A DNA stretch of 64,000 nt from assembly GCF_008017415.1 (NCBI RefSeq), contig NZ_VRSV01000001.1, forward strand, positions 124,001 through 188,000. Direction: 5' to 3'. The number at the start of each line of letters is the position of its first letter. Position 1 is the stretch's first letter. The position numbers and the translations under genes were made by a program. Under the pieces are notes generated by a model, which saw only the letters and a list, made by a program, of their open reading frames with translations, was not told the DNA's origin and did no database searches. The DNA comes from Microbacterium hatanonis. Its GTDB lineage: Bacteria > Actinomycetota > Actinomycetes > Actinomycetales > Microbacteriaceae. Shown piece after piece: positions 16,027-24,332 of the stretch.

Positions 16027-16875
16027 TCAACGTCCGGCTCCCGCGGCCAGGCCCGCCTTCACGTGGCGCTGCGCGGCGAAGATCACCACGAGCGCCGGGA
16101 GGCTCGCGATGAGGGAGGCCGCCATCGTCGCCGCCCAGGTGTTCAGGTTCGAGTTCGAGAGGGCGAAGATGATCACCGATACCGGCTGCATGTCGTTGCG
16201 TGTGACGAGGGTGAGGCCGAACAGCAGGTCGCCCCAGCTGAAGAGGAACGTGAAGACCGCAGCGGTGATGATCGCGTTCCGCGAGAGCGGGACGACCATG
16301 CGCCACAGCGTTCCGAACGGTCCGAGCCCGTCGACGGTCGCGGCCTCCAGCACCTCGGGATCGAGGCGCAGCATGAAGGCGCGCATCACGATGATCGCGA
16401 ACGGGATGCCCGCGGTCGAGTTCGCCAGGATCAGCCCGACGTAGGTGTTGAGCAGCCCCCAGTTGTTGAACATGGCGTAGAACGACGTGGCGAGCACGAT
16501 GCTCGGGATCATCTGGGCGAGCAGCAGCAGGATCAGCGCGACGCCCACCGCGCGGGAGCGCAGGCGACTCAGAGCGTAGGCCGCGGGGATCCCGACGACG
16601 AGGCTCACCAGCACCGAGCCGAGGGCGACGATCACGCTGACGCGCAGGCCGCTCAGACCGCTGTCGGAGAGCGCCGTCTCGTACCCGCCGATGCCCGGCG
16701 ACGACGGGAACCACTCGGTGTCGACGGAGTTCGCACCCGGCTGCAACGAGGCCGAGATCATCCAGTAGATCGGGAACAGGTACACCGCCAGGATGGCGAC
16801 GGTCAGGATCGTCCACAACCAGCCGCTCTTGCGCAGGCGGGTCAGGCGAGTGGATGCGGCGGAGGCGGCGCTCAT
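16027..16875 (-). CDS. Carbohydrate-type ABC permease, MalG family
   Basis: 282 residues from ATG 16875. Six hydrophobic helices; the EAA loop EAATVDGLGPFGTLWRMVVP lies at about residues 181-200. It is the second membrane subunit of a CUT1-type importer, coupled by a 4-base overlap to the MalF-like gene. No ATPase gene is present in this operon, so a shared MsmK-type ATPase elsewhere is probably used. Confidence 0.93.
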   Translation of the reverse strand: MSAASAASTRLTRLRKSGWLWTILTVAILAVYLFPIYWMISASLQPGANSVDTEWFPSSPGIGGYETALSDSGLSGLRVSVIVALGSVLVSLVVGIPAAYALSRLRSRAVGVALILLLLAQMIPSIVLATSFYAMFNNWGLLNTYVGLILANSTAGIPFAIIVMRAFMLRLDPEVLEAATVDGLGPFGTLWRMVVPLSRNAIITAAVFTFLFSWGDLLFGLTLVTRNDMQPVSVIIFALSNSNLNTWAATMAASLIASLPALVVIFAAQRHVKAGLAAGAGR

Positions 16876-17819
16876 CGTTCGGCACGCTCCCTGCGCATGG
16901 CCAGCAGCGAGTACACGACCGCGAAGACGAGGCTGATGCCGAGCAGCAGCATGCCGTAGGCCCCGCCCTGGCCGAACTCGAACTGCTGGAAGGCCGCGCG
17001 ATACGACAGGAGGCCGAGGGTGACGGTGCTGTCGGCGGGACCGCCCGCGGTCAGGACGAGCACGAGGTCGACGATGAGCAGGGTGTAGACCACGCTCATG
17101 ATCACCAGCACCGAGATCACGGGCCAGATGGCCGGGACGATGATCGAGGTCAGTCGACGCCATCCGCCCGCGCCGTCGAGCTGTGCGGCTTCGAGCTGCT
17201 CGGCGGGCACCTGCTTGAGAGCGGCGCCCAGGATCGTCGACCAGTAGGGGAGGCTCGCCCAGACGGCGACGACGATCACGGCGGAGAGCGCGGTCGAGGG
17301 GTTCGCCAGCCACGCGTCTGTGGGGAGCCCGAGCGTTCCGAGCACGTCGTTGACGGCTCCGTTGCCCGAGAGCAGCGACTTCCAGATGGTCGCGACGACC
17401 ACGGCGGGCAGGAGCCAGGGGATGAGGATCAGGGTCGGGAGCCACCGGCTGCCCGGGAAGCGGCGGGTGAACAGCAGAGCGAGGGCGAGCCCGAGGACGA
17501 GCTCGATCGCGACCGCGGCGACGGTGACGATGAGGGTGTTGGCGATCGCGCGACCCGTCACCGGCTGGGAGAGGATGTCGGCGAAGTTCTCACCGCCGAC
17601 GAAGGGGGCGCGGCCCGTGATGAACGTGCCGGTGGTGAAGTCGGTCGTGCTCATGAACACGCCGTACCCGAGCGGGAAGAGGAAGAACACGCAGAAGAAC
17701 GCGATGGCGGGGATGAGGAACACCCACAGCTCGATGTTCCGGCGCCGCGCGAGCGACAGCCACGACCGGCCGGAGGCGGGTGCCTCCGGCCGGTCGGCCG
17801 TCGAGAGGGACGAGGTCAT
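16872..17819 (-). CDS. Carbohydrate-type ABC permease, MalF family
   Basis: 315 residues from ATG 17819. Cytoplasmic N-terminus of about 30 residues, then six helices. The EAA loop EAAQLDGAGGWRRLTSIIVP is at about residues 217-236. The start overlaps the stop of the binding-protein gene (ATGA), so the order is binding protein, MalF-like, MalG-like. Confidence 0.93.
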   Translation of the reverse strand: MTSSLSTADRPEAPASGRSWLSLARRRNIELWVFLIPAIAFFCVFFLFPLGYGVFMSTTDFTTGTFITGRAPFVGGENFADILSQPVTGRAIANTLIVTVAAVAIELVLGLALALLFTRRFPGSRWLPTLILIPWLLPAVVVATIWKSLLSGNGAVNDVLGTLGLPTDAWLANPSTALSAVIVVAVWASLPYWSTILGAALKQVPAEQLEAAQLDGAGGWRRLTSIIVPAIWPVISVLVIMSVVYTLLIVDLVLVLTAGGPADSTVTLGLLSYRAAFQQFEFGQGGAYGMLLLGISLVFAVVYSLLAMRRERAER

Positions 17820-19054
17820 CACCCCTGCGACGCCTGCTGCAGTGCTTCCTCGGCGCTCACGCCGTTGACGGTCGCGTTCTGCAGCGCGTCGACGTACTGC
17901 TGCTGCAGGGCGTTCCACTCGGTGCCGAGCGATGCGGAGTTGAACGCACCGGGGAGGGCGTCGACGAAGGCCTTGGCCGCGGGGACCTCGGCGACGAAGG
18001 CCTCCTGGGCGCTCGTCAGAGCCGGGACGTAGCCGCCCTGGACGGCGGTCTCGATCTGGTTCTCCTCCGACGCGCGGCACTCGACGAGCGCGGCGGCGGC
18101 GGCTTCGCGGTTGGGGTCGCTCGATGCGGCGACGCCGTAGGCGTAGCCCAGCACGCCGACCTGCGAGCTCTCGCCCGACTCCGGCGTCGGGAACGCGGCG
18201 GTGCCGTACTCGAACGGGATGCTGCTGTCGACGAGGTTCCACGGGCCCGAGACCGTGATGGCCGCTGCGCCCGAGGTCCACTGGTCGATGGCGTCCCAGC
18301 CCCAGTTCACGTACTCCTTCGACAGGCTGCCGTCGTCGACGAGCTGCTTGTAGAGGTCGACGGCCTCGGCCGCGCCCTCGCTCGTCGGATCGGCCGGGTC
18401 GCCGCCCGCGCTGAGGAGGAACGGCAGGAAGTAGACGGGGGTCGAGCCGTCGCCGCCGATGCCGGGGAGCACGATGCCCTTCTGGGTGTCGGTGGTGAGG
18501 GCCTTCGCCGTCGTGACGAGCTCGTCGAACGTGGTGGGCGGCTCGGTGATGCCGGCCGCGGCGAACGCGTCGGCGTTGTAGAAGATCGCGTAGCTCTCGG
18601 CCTGCACGGGCAGGGCGTAGAGCGTGCCGTCGTACTCGCCGAGCGAGGCGATGCTCTCCTCGATGCCGTCGGTGGTGATGCCCAGCGAGCCGAGGTCGGC
18701 GAGCACGCCCTGCGAGGCGAGCTGGGGCACCTGGGTGTCGGTGCTGAGGAGGGCGACGTCGGGGAGCGTCTTCGAGCTCGCCGCCTGCAGCAGGCTGGTG
18801 GTGTAGTCGCCCGACTGGGTCTGGACGTCGACCGTGATGCCGAGCTCGTCGGCGCAGGCTTCGAAGTAGCCCTTCTGCAGGCTCTGGTACGGATCGAAGT
18901 CGATGTTGTTCCACACCGTCAGCTCGAGCCCTTCGAATCCGGTGGCGGCAGGGTCGGGGGTTCCGCCGCCGGCGCAGGCGCTGAGGGCGAGGGCGGCGGT
19001 GAGGCCGACCGCGGGAACGGCGACGCGCAGAGCGCGCTTCGGGCTGGAGGTCAT
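17819..19054 (-). CDS. Extracellular solute-binding lipoprotein of a sugar-type ABC importer
   Basis: 411 residues. The signal peptide ends in the lipobox LSAC at about residue 27, so it is anchored to the outer face of the membrane. The mature part is a family 1 solute-binding fold: LTVWNNIDFDPYQ at the start, DVALLSTDTQVPQLASQGVL and ITVSGPWNL further on. ATG 19054 has AAGGA upstream. The ligand may be a sugar or a nucleoside-like compound, given the divergent nucleoside hydrolase; this is inference. Confidence 0.92.
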   Translation of the reverse strand: MTSSPKRALRVAVPAVGLTAALALSACAGGGTPDPAATGFEGLELTVWNNIDFDPYQSLQKGYFEACADELGITVDVQTQSGDYTTSLLQAASSKTLPDVALLSTDTQVPQLASQGVLADLGSLGITTDGIEESIASLGEYDGTLYALPVQAESYAIFYNADAFAAAGITEPPTTFDELVTTAKALTTDTQKGIVLPGIGGDGSTPVYFLPFLLSAGGDPADPTSEGAAEAVDLYKQLVDDGSLSKEYVNWGWDAIDQWTSGAAAITVSGPWNLVDSSIPFEYGTAAFPTPESGESSQVGVLGYAYGVAASSDPNREAAAAALVECRASEENQIETAVQGGYVPALTSAQEAFVAEVPAAKAFVDALPGAFNSASLGTEWNALQQQYVDALQNATVNGVSAEEALQQASQG

Positions 19055-19164
19055 GGTGAGGGATCCTTGTCTCGACCGGTGCTGTGGGGCCGGCTTCTCG
19101 GGTGACGAGCGACGCGTCGCTCGAGAGCAGTCTCGGGCGCTGCCTCTACTCTCCGCCAGAGTGT

Positions 19165-19203
19165 GTAACACCCGGGGAAACACTGCGTCACGCTAAGTAA
19201 CAC
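19165..19203. promoter_or_regulatory. Direct repeats GTAACAC in the divergent control region
   Basis: GTAACAC occurs at 19165-19171 and again at 19197-19203, 32 bases apart (about three helical turns), between the divergent binding-protein and nucleoside hydrolase genes. This suits a regulator acting on both. No regulator gene is adjacent. Confidence 0.45.
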
Positions 19204-19267
19204 GATCGGTTCGTGCGCGGCTCCGGCGGGCACGCTGGGGATGCATCGAACACAGAGGAGAACCATC

Positions 19268-20329
19268 ATGGCATCGTCCCGACCGCCGCTGGATCCGCAG
19301 AAGCAGTGGGTGCTGGTCGACACCGACACGGGTCTCGACGACGCTCATTCGCTTCTCTATCTGCTCGCCCAGCCCGACGTCGAGATCGTCGGCATCACCA
19401 CGATCTACGGCAACACCCCGGTGGAGGACTCCGCGCGGAACGTGCGTACCGTGCTGCGCCTCGCGGAGCGCGAGGACATCCCCGTGCACCTGGGGGAATA
19501 TGCGCCGCTGGAGGGCGAGGCGAGCATCGCCGACTTCGTGCACGGCGTCGACGGGCTCGGCGACCGGTTCGAGCGGGCCGAGCTCCGCGTCGAGGACGAG
19601 ACCGCCGTCGACTACATCGTGCGCATCGCGAACGAGCATCCGGGCAAGGTCGATCTTCACCCGCTCGGGCCGCTGACGAACATCGCGAAGGCGCTCGAGC
19701 GCGACCCGGAGCTGTTCCTGAAGTACCGGTCGGTCGTCATCATGGGGGGCGCGGGCCCCTACCCCGCACCGGGCGGCGCGACCCTGACCGACGCCAACAC
19801 CGCGAACGACCGTCGCGCGGCCGAGATCGTCTTCGGGGCCGCGAACCGGGGCAACGTTGTGATGGTGGGGGTCAACGTCACCGCCACGGCGATCCTCGAC
19901 GAGCACGTCTACGCCTCGCTGCGCGCGATCGACACCGCGTGGGCGCAGTTCTCGGCCGGGGTGCTCGACGCCTACAACGACTTCTACCAGTACAAGTGGG
20001 GGCGGCGGATCTCGTCGGCGCACGACGGCCTGTCGACCGTGATCCTCCATCGCCCCGAGATCGTCACGGGGTGGATCGAGGGCCCGGTCGACTTCACGCC
20101 GTACGGAGGATCGCTCGCCACGCGGGTCGCACTGACGAACGACGGCCTCCCGCTCGTGTGGGGAACCCCCGACGGTGCCGTGACCCGGGCCGTCACATCG
20201 TTCGATGCCGCCCAGTTCCGGCGCCGGTTCGTGCACGCCCTCGCGTACGGCACCTCGCGGGCCCCGCTCGACCCTGCAGGACGTGCTGCGCCCGCCGGCT
20301 GGGCGAACGGGCGCCCCGCCGGCGAGTGA
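19268..20329 (+). CDS. Nucleoside hydrolase (inosine-uridine-preferring family)
   Basis: 353 residues from ATG 19268 with GAGGAG upstream; an in-frame ATG at 19241 lacks a ribosome site. The calcium/ribose-binding signature DTDTGLDD is at about residues 18-25. PLGPLTNIAKAL, VIMGGAG and a downstream TDANTANDRRAAE region follow as in the family. It cleaves the N-glycosidic bond of ribonucleosides. It is divergent from the ABC importer and convergent with the monooxygenase operon, so it may open imported nucleosides. Base preference is unknown. Confidence 0.93.
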   Translation: MASSRPPLDPQKQWVLVDTDTGLDDAHSLLYLLAQPDVEIVGITTIYGNTPVEDSARNVRTVLRLAEREDIPVHLGEYAPLEGEASIADFVHGVDGLGDRFERAELRVEDETAVDYIVRIANEHPGKVDLHPLGPLTNIAKALERDPELFLKYRSVVIMGGAGPYPAPGGATLTDANTANDRRAAEIVFGAANRGNVVMVGVNVTATAILDEHVYASLRAIDTAWAQFSAGVLDAYNDFYQYKWGRRISSAHDGLSTVILHRPEIVTGWIEGPVDFTPYGGSLATRVALTNDGLPLVWGTPDGAVTRAVTSFDAAQFRRRFVHALAYGTSRAPLDPAGRAAPAGWANGRPAGE

Positions 20330-20363
20330 GGGGCCGCCGCGGGCGCCGATCGCGCGCGGCGGC

Positions 20364-21737
20364 TCAGCGCACGCCCGATACGGCGGGGTGGTCGGCCGGG
20401 AGGCGATCGCGGCGGTCGCTGCGCAGGCGCGAGCGGAGCGTCCCCTCGGTGGGGAACCCGCCGTAGAGCCCGCGCGAGCGCAGCTCGGGGGCGAGGAGCG
20501 TCGCGAAGTCTTCGAGCGAGCCGGGCGAGACGAACTGGTGGAGGAGGAAGCCGTCGACGCCCGACTCCTCCACGAATCGGCCGATGTTGTCGGCCACCTC
20601 GCCGGGCGTGCCGATGAAGCGGTCGTCGGCGAACGCCGTGACCGCACCGAACCGACGGCGGACGTCGCCGGCGGTCAGCACCGGCGCATCGGCCCGCGTC
20701 TCCTTCGTCTGCGTGTGCGTGGTCGACTGCTTGATCAGCGGCTCGTCGTCGGCGTACTGCGAGAAGTCCACGCCGCCCCATCCGGCGTACGCCGCGAGCT
20801 GCGCCTCCGAGGAGTAGTGCGACTGGAAGCCGTCGAGCTTCTCCTGCACGGCGATGCGCGTCGGCGCCACGACGAGGTTCATCCCGACCACGGCGCGGAT
20901 CTCCGACGGGTCGCGACCGATCTCGGCGGCGCGGGCGCGGATGCCGGCGAGCCCCTCGCGGACGGCGACCGGGTCGGAGTCGCCGACGAAGATCAGCTCC
21001 GCGTGCCGCGCGGCGAACTCCCGCCCTCGCGGTGACCATCCGGCCTGGATCAGCACGGGCGTGCGTTGGGGGGAGGGGATGCTGAGGTGAGGACCCGCCA
21101 CGCGGAAGTGCTCGCCCACGTGGTCGACCCGGCGCACCCGGTCGGGGTGCGCGAACAGGCCCGTCTCCTTGCTTCCGACGAACGCGTCGTCGCTCCAGCT
21201 GTGCTCCCACAGCTTGTAGACGACGTCGAGGAACTCGTCGGCGCGGTCGTAGCGCTGGTCGTGCGCGAGCACATCGAGGCCGAAGTTCGCGGCCGCACCC
21301 GGAAGGTAGGACGTCACGATGTTCCACGCGATGCGTCCGGCGGTGAGGTGGTCGAGCGTGCTGAAGCGCCGCGCGTGAGCGAACGGGTGCTCGTAGGTCG
21401 TGGACACCGTGGCGCCGAAGGCGATCCGCTCGGTCACCGCGGCGAGGGCCGGGATGTGGAGCAGCGGGTCTTGGGCGGGGAGCTCGACGCCCCACTCGAC
21501 GGCCGTCGCCTCCGACCCGCGATAGGTGTCGTACATGCCGAGCACGTCGCCGAAGAAGAACAGGTCGAACTCGGCCTCCTCCGCGCGGCGGGCGAGGTCG
21601 ATCCAGTACCGCATGCCGGTCGCGGTGAGCCGCTCGTCGGCCGGATGGGTCCACAGGCTCACGGCACCGGAGCCGTTGCCGATGCATGCCTGCTCGTAGA
21701 GGCCGAACAGGAGCGGGCGGGGGTCAGCGAGCGACAT
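20364..21737 (-). CDS. NtaA/SnaA/DszA-type FMN-dependent monooxygenase (LLM family)
   Basis: 457 residues, typical of the long LLM monooxygenases that use reduced FMN from a separate reductase. Signature segments: WIDLARRAEEAEFDLFFFGD, AGRIAWNIVTSYLP and HDQRYDRADEFLDVVYKLW. Relatives attack C-N or C-S bonds of chelators, sulfones or heterocycles. It is the last gene of a reverse operon, overlapping the amidohydrolase by 14 bases. No flavin reductase gene is nearby. The substrate is likely the product of the upstream enzymes, which is inference. Confidence 0.9.
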   Translation of the reverse strand: MSLADPRPLLFGLYEQACIGNGSGAVSLWTHPADERLTATGMRYWIDLARRAEEAEFDLFFFGDVLGMYDTYRGSEATAVEWGVELPAQDPLLHIPALAAVTERIAFGATVSTTYEHPFAHARRFSTLDHLTAGRIAWNIVTSYLPGAAANFGLDVLAHDQRYDRADEFLDVVYKLWEHSWSDDAFVGSKETGLFAHPDRVRRVDHVGEHFRVAGPHLSIPSPQRTPVLIQAGWSPRGREFAARHAELIFVGDSDPVAVREGLAGIRARAAEIGRDPSEIRAVVGMNLVVAPTRIAVQEKLDGFQSHYSSEAQLAAYAGWGGVDFSQYADDEPLIKQSTTHTQTKETRADAPVLTAGDVRRRFGAVTAFADDRFIGTPGEVADNIGRFVEESGVDGFLLHQFVSPGSLEDFATLLAPELRSRGLYGGFPTEGTLRSRLRSDRRDRLPADHPAVSGVR

Positions 21738-23040
21738 GGGCGGTCTCCGTCTGTGCGTCGGGGGTGTCCGGCCGGTGACGCCGGCCGGCGATGATGGTGG
21801 CGAGCGAGCGCGGACTGCCGTGTTCGACGAGCTCGGCGAGTGCGTCGGCGGGCGTCCGCGCATCGACGGGGAACACCGCGAGGTCGGCGCGGGATCCGGC
21901 ACGGATGCTTCCGGTCGGAACCGTCGCATCGGAGAGCCCCAGGGCGGTCGCGCCGCCGAGGGTCGCGGCGGCGAACAGCCGTTCGTGCAGGTCGGGCTCG
22001 GCGTACCCCTGCTGGCGGGCGAGCGAGTACAGCGCGGCCACGTCGTCGAGCACGTTCAGGCTGGGCGACGACGAGAGCGAGTCGGTGCCCACGGCGATCC
22101 GGTTCCCTTCGCGCAGGTAGTGCCCGATCGGCGGCGGGGCGAGCCCGATGACCGCGTTCGACCGGGGGCAGAGGGCCACCGAGACGCCGCGCTCGCGCAG
22201 CATCCGGCGGTCCTCGGCGTCGACGTAGATGACGTGCGCGAGGTGCGTCTGCGGAGTGAGGGCGCCGACCGAGTCGAGGTACGGGATCACCCCGTGGCCG
22301 GCGCCGCCGTCGCGGAGCAGCGCGAAGTCGCCCCGCCCGAGCGTGCGCCACCGGTTGGCGAGGTCGCCCGTGCCCGAACGGACGTAGGCGTCTTCCCAGG
22401 CCGACTCGGCCGCGTGGATGTGCTGACGCACTCCGAGCTCGGCGGCCAGGCCCGCGAGATCGCGGAGCACCCCGGTGTCGAGCGAGTAGATCGCGTGCGG
22501 CGACAGCCCGGCGTCGGGTGGTGTCGGCAGAACCCGCAGCTGCTCGACGACGGTGCTGCGCCCGTCGACGGCCCAGGCGGCGTCGGTCCAGCCCAGCACC
22601 TCCCAGTAGGCGACCCCGTGGAGGCCGGCCTCGTGCACGACCGCGGCCGCGTCGATGTCGGTGACGATCTCGGCGACGGCGGTCGTGCCCGACGCGATCG
22701 CGAGCCGGGCGCCCTCCGCGGCCGACGCCGCCCAGTCCCGCGGCAGCGGGTAGAGCTCCATGAACGCGTTCATCCACGACTCGAACCCGTCGTAGCGCCC
22801 CCGCCCCACCTCGGCCATGTCGGTGTACTGCAGGTGGGTGTGGGCGTTCACGAGCCCGGGTGTGAGCACGCCGTCCCATTCGAGACGCTCCACGTCGGGG
22901 CGGTCGCGCACGGCGGCCGAGAGCGCATCGTGGGTGCCGACGGCGGCGATGGTGTCGCCGTCGACCAGGACGGCTCCGTCGGCGATCGGAGGGGCGTCGA
23001 CCGGGAGGACGACGCGTGCGCGATGAAGGGTCAGGGTCAT
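21724..23040 (-). CDS. Amidohydrolase, SAH/MTA/aminofutalosine deaminase-like
   Basis: 438 residues. Metal site residues of the deaminase-type amidohydrolases are present: VNAHTHLQYTD (HxH, about residue 66), RQHIHAAES (His), THLAHVIYVD (His) and VGTDSLSSSPSL (Asp). The small beta-sandwich halves at both ends are intact. The family deaminates adenine rings in S-adenosylhomocysteine, methylthioadenosine or aminofutalosine, or opens related rings. It sits 32 bases after the SAH-hydrolase-like gene, supporting a linked nucleoside-thioether substrate. Confidence 0.87.
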   Translation of the reverse strand: MTLTLHRARVVLPVDAPPIADGAVLVDGDTIAAVGTHDALSAAVRDRPDVERLEWDGVLTPGLVNAHTHLQYTDMAEVGRGRYDGFESWMNAFMELYPLPRDWAASAAEGARLAIASGTTAVAEIVTDIDAAAVVHEAGLHGVAYWEVLGWTDAAWAVDGRSTVVEQLRVLPTPPDAGLSPHAIYSLDTGVLRDLAGLAAELGVRQHIHAAESAWEDAYVRSGTGDLANRWRTLGRGDFALLRDGGAGHGVIPYLDSVGALTPQTHLAHVIYVDAEDRRMLRERGVSVALCPRSNAVIGLAPPPIGHYLREGNRIAVGTDSLSSSPSLNVLDDVAALYSLARQQGYAEPDLHERLFAAATLGGATALGLSDATVPTGSIRAGSRADLAVFPVDARTPADALAELVEHGSPRSLATIIAGRRHRPDTPDAQTETAHVAR

Positions 23041-23072
23041 CGAGGTCTTTCGGAGGAGGGGGCGGGTGCCGA

Positions 23073-24332
23073 TCAGTCGGCGTCGAGACTCGGTCGCCAG
23101 GATGTCAGGAAGGCGAGCTGCTTCGCCGACGGCACGTCGACCGCGCCGCCGAACGATGCGAGGGCGTGGCGGGCCACCCGGTCGTCCACGTCGCGAGGGA
23201 GCGTGTGAACCGCCGGCGGGAGCGTGCCGCGCGAGGCGATCAGGTGATCGACCGCGGCGAGCTGCACCCCGAACGACAGGTCCATGATCTGCACCGGGTT
23301 GCCCTCGGCGGCGCTGACGTTGATGCAGTTGCCGTCGTCGAGAACTCGCACGGTGCGGCCGGAGGGCAGTCGCAGCCGCGAGACCTTGCGCGCGCGGGAG
23401 ATCTCGACGGCGCCGGCGGCGCGGGCGTCGTCGAGGGCGATCTCCTGGCCGACGCCGCCCCCGACCGCGACGGCGGCGCCGTCGGGGAGCGCGGCCAGGT
23501 GCGCGACGTCGATCGTGCCGGCGACCCCGGTGGTGGAGATGAGCACGTCGGCGTGGGCGGCGGCCTCGATGAGGGGCTCGACGGCGAATCCGGCGAACGC
23601 GGCCTGCAGGGCGGCGACCGGGTCGACCTCCGACACCGTCACCCGCGCGCCCAGGGCGGCCGCGTGGCGGGCGACGCCGCTGCCGACCCGCCCGAATCCC
23701 GCGACGACCACCGATGCGCCGGCGAGCGACTCGTCGATGAGGTCGGCCACCGCGAGCACCACCGCCTGTCCCGTGCCGTGGGCGTTGTCGAAGAGCGACT
23801 TCGTGCGCGCGTCGTTGCCCGCGACCACGGGGATGCGCAGATCCCCCGTGCGCTGCATCTCGCGCAGCGGCCGCACACCGCTCGTCGTCTGCTCGGTGGC
23901 GCCGATCATCGCGTCGAGGATGCGGGGTCGGTCGGTGTGGGCGAGACGGATGGTGCCGGCACCGTCGTCGATGATCACCTCGGGGCGGTGATCGAGCAGC
24001 GACAGCACGTTCTCGCGGTCGTCCGCTGCGCGATCGGTCGACCGGGCGTAGACGGGCAGGCCCGCGTGGGCCAGTGCGGCGGCGACCGCGTCGTCGGTGT
24101 TGCGACCGACGCACGAGACCGAGACGTCGGCCCCGGCTTCGGCGAGCACGAGCGCGACCGTCGCGGTCTTCGGCTCGAGCACGTCGGAGATCGCGATGCG
24201 CACGCCGGAGACGATTCCGGATGCGGTCAGCTCGGCCGCCAGCGAGGCGGTGGCCGGCATGAACCCGCGTGCCCAGTCGATGCGGTCCTGGCCCTCGCGC
24301 CACAGGGAGGGATCGGCGATCCGGCCGTTCAC
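23073..24332 (-). CDS. S-adenosylhomocysteine hydrolase homologue with altered active site
   Basis: 419 residues from GTG 24332 (GTGA overlap with the previous gene). The whole AHCY architecture is readable: IDDGAGTIRLAH, GATEQTTSGVRPLREM, the lysine region NDARTKSLFDNAHG, the NAD motif VAGFGRVGSGVARHAAALGA with TVSEVDP after it, and IMDLSFGVQLAAVDHL at the C-terminus. Differences from true AHCY: the HPS histidine is Asn (GNPVQIM), the NxGH loop reads AVGGGVGQEI, and the GCxES loop reads GTGQA. The NAD chemistry is probably kept, but the substrate is likely not SAH. S-inosylhomocysteine hydrolase is one option. Confidence 0.85.
   Translation of the reverse strand: MNGRIADPSLWREGQDRIDWARGFMPATASLAAELTASGIVSGVRIAISDVLEPKTATVALVLAEAGADVSVSCVGRNTDDAVAAALAHAGLPVYARSTDRAADDRENVLSLLDHRPEVIIDDGAGTIRLAHTDRPRILDAMIGATEQTTSGVRPLREMQRTGDLRIPVVAGNDARTKSLFDNAHGTGQAVVLAVADLIDESLAGASVVVAGFGRVGSGVARHAAALGARVTVSEVDPVAALQAAFAGFAVEPLIEAAAHADVLISTTGVAGTIDVAHLAALPDGAAVAVGGGVGQEIALDDARAAGAVEISRARKVSRLRLPSGRTVRVLDDGNCINVSAAEGNPVQIMDLSFGVQLAAVDHLIASRGTLPPAVHTLPRDVDDRVARHALASFGGAVDVPSAKQLAFLTSWRPSLDAD

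Noticed and set aside
19241..19267. ATG 19241 as the start of the nucleoside hydrolase
   Set aside because: No ribosome site before it, whereas GAGGAG precedes ATG 19268 and the family domain starts after that.
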